The notes beneath the pieces were generated by a model. It did not search any database. It saw nothing but the letters and a program-made list of their open reading frames with translations, and was not told the origin of the DNA. Both the position numbers and the translations under genes were made by a program. This document shows positions 39,809-43,350 of a DNA stretch of 43,350 nt, piece by piece; within the stretch, counting starts at the first letter, position 1, and every line of letters starts with the position of its first letter. This DNA is from JAAYEA01 sp012689325 (GTDB lineage: Bacteria; Chloroflexota; Anaerolineae; JAAYEA01): assembly GCA_036841525.1 (NCBI GenBank), contig DAITVZ010000044.1, forward strand, positions 1-43,350. Reading direction: 5' to 3'.

Positions 39809-41424
39809 TCGAAAAACCTCAGAAGAAGGCCCTTCAGGCGATCAGCAACTGGTGGAGCAAGGGCGGCGACCCGGCGGCGCTGGATGCCCAACTAGATGCC
39901 CTGGCCCAGGCGAAGGAACTGGACGAGGCCCAGCGCCTCGTGCTGCTCCGCGCCGAGTTGGAGCGCCAGGCCAGCCGCCGCGGCGAGGCCTGGCGCACGG
40001 TCATCCTGGCCATCGGCGTGGTGGCCTTGGTGGCGTCCATTGCCTTTGCCGGCTGGGGCGCGCGGCTGTTGCCAGCCAAGCAGGGAACACCCACCCCGTC
40101 CGCGCCTACATCCACGCCAAAGGAGCCTGACCTTCAAAGCGATCTGCTCAAATACGGTGCTGCGCTGAGAGATCTAGAAGCGAACTACCATCTCCTCCGG
40201 AAGGATCTTGATGACCTTAAGAGCAAGCCCGAAACGGAACAGGGCAGCTCGGGTGGGGGCGGTGAGGACATCATGCGGTTGGAAACAAGCATTGAAGATC
40301 TACGAAAGGAAATCAACGGGCTGACAACGCAGATAGAGGCGCTGCAAGTCACCCCTACTGGTCAGGGACTCCCGAGCAGTGGCCAGTCGTCGGTGCAAGA
40401 GACCTCTGCCGCGACCAAGATAACGCTCAGAGTGGTGGGGATAGAGGCTTGTGGACAATGGACAGGGCCGACGCTGAGGGCCGGAGAGACGTCAGACAAA
40501 CTTACCGAGCAACCCAGGTCTCCGACAAACGGCGACTTCACCTGGGAGCCCTCTGGCAAGGTGTTCGAGCTGGGGCTAGCCGGCCTTGCCGCATGTGGCG
40601 GGTATGTCAACGACCCCGTAACGGAGCCAGGCTGGGTTGTCAAACCCGATAAATTCACCGGGTTCACTTCGGCCCTGGAGAGCAAGGCCGATCTGCCGCA
40701 GGAGTCCTTGGTCACCCTGACGCTCAAGCAGGTGCCGGGAGTGCCAGTGGAGGCAGCAAAGGGGAAAGTGGACAATGTAACTAAAGCCGCCCCGGTTCGC
40801 ATGTTTCCGAGCGATAGTGACGACACGAGGAACACGTCGAGTCAGGACATGGGAGTAGGGACTCCAGTCGATATCTTGGGCCAATTTGAGGATAAGTGGC
40901 GATTCGCGCAGGGGCGATTCCCGCAGGATCCTTCGCGCCAGGTGTGGCTCTGGGCCGAGTTGCTGAACGGGAGGCCCATCCTGGCTCTGGATGACGATGC
41001 CGCTGCCTTGCCGGCCCTCTACCTCCCCGAAGACTTGGCCATTAACTCCGAGCCGAAAGGTTGGAAGGCCGGAGTCACCGATGGGTTGTGGGTGTTGTCT
41101 CGGGATATCACCAATTCGGATAGCACCGAGCTTGTCTGGTCCCTGGGGTTGCAGCAGGGCTGGTTCGCGATCCAGGTCTGGGTCCCGAAGGGCAGCGCGG
41201 CAGACGCGAACTACAAGATCCTGGTAAAGGTTAGTGATGACGATTGGCCGGAGTTGCCCCCGCTCAAGGGCGCTAGCAGTGTGACGATCAACCAGAGCAC
41301 AGACAGCAGCAGCTTTGCCGACCTGGGCACCTATTACCTGCAGAATGAGCATCATGTGCGGGTGTCTCTGAAAACCGATGGCGATGTCAAGACCGGCTGG
41401 GTTCGCGTGATCAAGATTCACTAA
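39805..41424 (+). CDS. Single-pass membrane protein with SH3-like and golvesin-like regions
   Basis: 539 aa. A short helical cytoplasmic segment (1-62) precedes one membrane helix at about 64-84, then a Thr/Pro linker (GTPTPSAPTSTP) and a coiled-coil stretch (about 105-180). The external part includes a region that reads like an SH3-type fold (AAPVRMF, GTPVDILGQFEDKWRFAQG, VWLWAELL) and a C-terminal beta-domain (GWFAIQVWVPKGSAADANY, VTINQS, FADLGTYYL, HHVRVSL) reminiscent of golvesin/carbohydrate-binding-like domains. Both assignments are by pattern and tentative. It probably links cytoplasmic partners to a wall or surface ligand. The start overlaps the previous stop as ATGA. Confidence 0.78.
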   Translation: MIEKPQKKALQAISNWWSKGGDPAALDAQLDALAQAKELDEAQRLVLLRAELERQASRRGEAWRTVILAIGVVALVASIAFAGWGARLLPAKQGTPTPSAPTSTPKEPDLQSDLLKYGAALRDLEANYHLLRKDLDDLKSKPETEQGSSGGGGEDIMRLETSIEDLRKEINGLTTQIEALQVTPTGQGLPSSGQSSVQETSAATKITLRVVGIEACGQWTGPTLRAGETSDKLTEQPRSPTNGDFTWEPSGKVFELGLAGLAACGGYVNDPVTEPGWVVKPDKFTGFTSALESKADLPQESLVTLTLKQVPGVPVEAAKGKVDNVTKAAPVRMFPSDSDDTRNTSSQDMGVGTPVDILGQFEDKWRFAQGRFPQDPSRQVWLWAELLNGRPILALDDDAAALPALYLPEDLAINSEPKGWKAGVTDGLWVLSRDITNSDSTELVWSLGLQQGWFAIQVWVPKGSAADANYKILVKVSDDDWPELPPLKGASSVTINQSTDSSSFADLGTYYLQNEHHVRVSLKTDGDVKTGWVRVIKIH

Positions 41425-41448
41425 TCCATGAGTTGCGTTTCGGCCTGA

Positions 41449-41481
41449 TCGCCCCTGCGTTCGTGCAGATACGCGGGGCGA
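41449..41481 (+). other. Strong hairpin without T tract after the golvesin-like gene
   Basis: TCGCCCC-T-GCGT (41449-41460) pairs with ACGC-GGGGCGA (41471-41481): 11 bp with one bulged T around a 10-nt loop, 24 bases after the stop codon. No T tract follows. In strength and placement it resembles the hairpin at 28997-29026 and may mark a boundary between expression units in the same transcript. Confidence 0.5.
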
Positions 41482-41548
41482 CCGAGGGAAACTGGTCCGG
41501 GCGAGAGCGCAAGCTTGGGGTATAGAGGCTGCGAGAGGAGGCATCGCC

Positions 41549-42301
41549 ATGTGCTTGGGTGTGTTGGTCGTCATCCTGGCAGGGCTGGCGCTGTTTAGCG
41601 CGCGCCGGACCTTTGGCCGGCTCGACGGCTTCGTTCTGGCTGCCTGCGGGCTCTCGCTTGCGGGCATCGCGCTGGTCTGGAGTTCCCTGGGCGCGCAGTG
41701 GGTGCGCTTCTCCCCTATGCGCAACCTGTTTCCGCCGGCGGTCTGGGATCTGCTGCCAGGGGTGCTGAACCTAGGGTTGCGCTTCATTGACGAGCATGTC
41801 CCGGGCTGGGTGCTCGCCTTGGTCTCGCTAGACCTGGGCATCCCGGGCCTGGCGCTAGCCTCCCTTAGCGCGGCCATGGACTCTGTCTCGGCGGTCCGAC
41901 GGCTTGTGCCCGAGGCGGCCATTGCCCCCATGCTCGTCCTGGCCTATGCGCTGCTGGGACCCGCGAGCCTGGTCGCGCAGGGACTGGGAGGAGCTAGCTG
42001 GAGCGGATGGCTGATACGGGGCCGGGCCTTGCTCGCCGCGCTGCTGGCGCTGGCCCTGCTGATCATGCTGCCGGCGCTCGATCTTTTGGTGGAGCCTGAT
42101 CTGCTCTGGGAGAGGGTCGAGCTGGCATTCAGTGGTCTGCACCTGGGCCCGGGAGTGGTCATGGCCCTGGCGGGGTTGTGCATCTCGGCGGCAGGCGCCG
42201 TCGTCGAGTTCGTCGCCCTTGGGCGGGAAGCGGGCGGGCCTTCAGGCGTGATCTCGCGCCCAGCACGCCTCGCGCCGAGGCGCGGGAGGAAGCCATGGTA
42301 G
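41549..42301 (+). CDS. Polytopic membrane protein, unknown function
   Basis: 250 aa, start ATG 41549 with GAGGAGG at 41535-41541. About six hydrophobic segments are visible (approximately residues 1-18, 28-45, 85-105, 118-140, 155-175 and 195-218), ending in a basic cytoplasmic-type tail. No catalytic or transporter motif is recognised. It follows a 124-bp gap with a strong hairpin, so it may begin a sub-operon of membrane proteins. Its stop overlaps the next start by seven bases. It may be a membrane component of the same complex, or an unrelated system. Confidence 0.72.
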   Translation: MCLGVLVVILAGLALFSARRTFGRLDGFVLAACGLSLAGIALVWSSLGAQWVRFSPMRNLFPPAVWDLLPGVLNLGLRFIDEHVPGWVLALVSLDLGIPGLALASLSAAMDSVSAVRRLVPEAAIAPMLVLAYALLGPASLVAQGLGGASWSGWLIRGRALLAALLALALLIMLPALDLLVEPDLLWERVELAFSGLHLGPGVVMALAGLCISAAGAVVEFVALGREAGGPSGVISRPARLAPRRGRKPW

Positions 42302-43095
42302 CCTCGATTGTAGGGCTAGTGGTCGCTGTCCTAGGGCTGGCTGGCTTGTGGGCCTATCACCTGAACGGCGCGAGCGGCCTTCCCACGCGAGAGACAGCTC
42401 GGGTGGTCGTCGTCACTGGCGTCATCATCGCCCTGGCCAGCTTGCTGTGGTTGCCCGCCATCTCTTTCCTGCCGCCAGAGATGACGCTGAAACGCGCCCA
42501 AGAGGTGGCCGCCAAGGGACCCCTGCTGGAAGCTCTGAGGCTAGTGCCCGCCTTCCAGGCCAAGGTGGCGCTGCGCTACCCGCCGTCGGCCCACGCGGAG
42601 CAGCCCTTTGCGCGAGTGGAGCTGGAGGAGACGTGGAACAGCGCGAGGACTCGCCGCGGCTTTTCGGGATCCGACCTGTTGCGCCACGTGCCCATCACTG
42701 CCCAACCGCTGCGTTTTGGCCTCTGGCTCGCCTGCATAGCCTGCTTGCTTGGGTTGGCGGCGGTCGCGGTTGGATGGTTGTCCGCCGCGGATAGCGCCGA
42801 GTTGTGGATCATGGGCGTCAGCGGCGCGGCGGCGGTGCTGGCCCTGATCCTGCTGATCGCGCGCCTTCCGACGATGGACACCTTTGGGCTGCGCGGGGAT
42901 CTGGGCGCCGAGTGGCTGGCGCTGTTGCTGGGGTCGCGCCTGGGCTTTGGTTTCTGGCTCATCTGCCTGGGGATGCTGTTGCTGCCGCTGGGAGGCGGCG
43001 GGCTGTTCCTGCTCCCGGCACCTGTGCGGAGGCTGCAGATGCAGCCTCCCTACCGTGGCCCGCGAGCGCGATCCAGGAGGTTTCGACTGCTCTGA
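42295..43095 (+). CDS. Polytopic membrane protein with a soluble loop, unknown function
   Basis: About 266 aa. The frame is open from 42178, but ATG 42295 has GGGAGGA at 42284-42290 and begins directly with a membrane helix. Hydrophobic segments lie near residues 1-22, 34-54, 134-156, 161-185 and 200-235. Residues about 55-130 form a charged soluble loop (TLKRAQEVAAKGPLLEALR), and the C-terminus is very basic. No family is recognised. It overlaps the previous gene by seven bases and the next begins 25 bases after it, so the three are probably co-translated. Confidence 0.72.
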   Translation: MVASIVGLVVAVLGLAGLWAYHLNGASGLPTRETARVVVVTGVIIALASLLWLPAISFLPPEMTLKRAQEVAAKGPLLEALRLVPAFQAKVALRYPPSAHAEQPFARVELEETWNSARTRRGFSGSDLLRHVPITAQPLRFGLWLACIACLLGLAAVAVGWLSAADSAELWIMGVSGAAAVLALILLIARLPTMDTFGLRGDLGAEWLALLLGSRLGFGFWLICLGMLLLPLGGGGLFLLPAPVRRLQMQPPYRGPRARSRRFRLL

Positions 43096-43120
43096 AGTGG
43101 GGTGCCTTGCGGAGGCTCGT

Positions 43121-43350
43121 ATGCTGTCTGCGGATTGGCCGGTGCCGGGGTTCTGGGTGGCGCTATCTATCGGCGTTCTGGTCTTTGGCAGCGTCATGGT
43201 CGCCTTTCGCCGCGTCTTCTCGACGGATGACCGGGTGGTGCTCAAGTCTGGGGCGCTTTTCGCTGGCGCCGCCGGCGTCCTGACCACCCTGTACCTGTTG
43301 GAGAGGCCTGATATCCTGGACCGCTACGCTTTGCAGATCGTGCTGGCGCT
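43121..43350 (+). CDS. Membrane protein, 3' end outside the window (partial)
   Basis: Starts at ATG 43121 with GGAGG at 43111-43115 and stays open to the window end (76 full codons). Two hydrophobic segments are visible (FWVALSIGVLVFGSVMVAF and SGALFAGAAGVLTTLYLL) separated by a basic stretch. It is the third consecutive membrane protein in the run. Too little is present to name a family. Confidence 0.65.
   Translation, partial: MLSADWPVPGFWVALSIGVLVFGSVMVAFRRVFSTDDRVVLKSGALFAGAAGVLTTLYLLERPDILDRYALQIVLA

Noticed and set aside
41498..41526. TATAGA as a -10 box before the 250-aa membrane protein
   Set aside because: No acceptable -35 element at 16-18 bp spacing.

Overview
The window is high-GC bacterial DNA in which every credible gene lies on the plus strand. 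Thr/Pro-rich linkers of the TPT type, very large multidomain secreted or membrane proteins and PD40-like propellers suggest a Chloroflexota-like (Anaerolineae-type) genome or metagenome contig. This assignment is inference; there is no rRNA, tRNA or other taxonomic marker in the window.

Region 1 (1-3229) looks like the edge of a mobile element. It holds the tail of an upstream gene, an intrinsic terminator, a LexA/SOS-type palindrome, a 62-aa ORF overlapping a large serine recombinase that lacks the usual zinc-ribbon cysteines, and a frameshifted fragment resembling a phage terminase large subunit. About 0.8 kb of non-coding DNA follows, with perfect 14-16 bp palindromes, hairpins and three evenly spaced alternating half-sites just before the next operon.

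Region 2 (3230-15567) is a defence-type operon: a SNF2/DEAH helicase with a C-terminal DUF3883 domain, a DUF262 + HNH (GmrSD-like) protein, a DUF1156 DNA methyltransferase, a small unknown protein, and a DUF499 P-loop ATPase with an N-terminal HEPN (Swt1-like) motif. It resembles DISARM/BREX-like modification systems, but no drmA/B/C or pglZ homologue is present. The DUF262 gene and the centre of the methyltransferase are less GC-rich than the rest, suggesting modular replacement.

Region 3 (15568-43350) is the most unusual part. Two tandem TTGACA-N17-TAGxAT promoters and a leader with mutually exclusive hairpins precede a tightly packed run of eleven genes that continues off the window. In order they are: a 1567-aa TPR-like helical scaffold; a calcineurin-like phosphoesterase; a secreted, membrane-anchored vWA protein; a large tubulin/FtsZ-like (Tubulin_2-type) protein; a 2133-aa transmembrane protein joining extracytoplasmic CAP, vWA and CxxCH/beta-propeller modules to a cytoplasmic second tubulin-like domain with a degenerate nucleotide loop; a protein-kinase-like protein; another helical protein; a single-pass protein with golvesin-like and SH3-like regions; and three polytopic membrane proteins. 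ATGA stop/start overlaps and short gaps suggest one co-expressed machine.

My working model is a membrane-spanning complex in which external adhesion or sensing modules (vWA, CAP, propeller) connect to a cytoplasmic tubulin-like pair, with TPR scaffolds and a kinase/phosphoesterase pair for control. Makarova and Koonin described FtsZ-like families linked to vWA proteins and a proposed membrane-remodelling system. The fusion and gene set here look like a distinct, elaborated version. The biological role is unknown.
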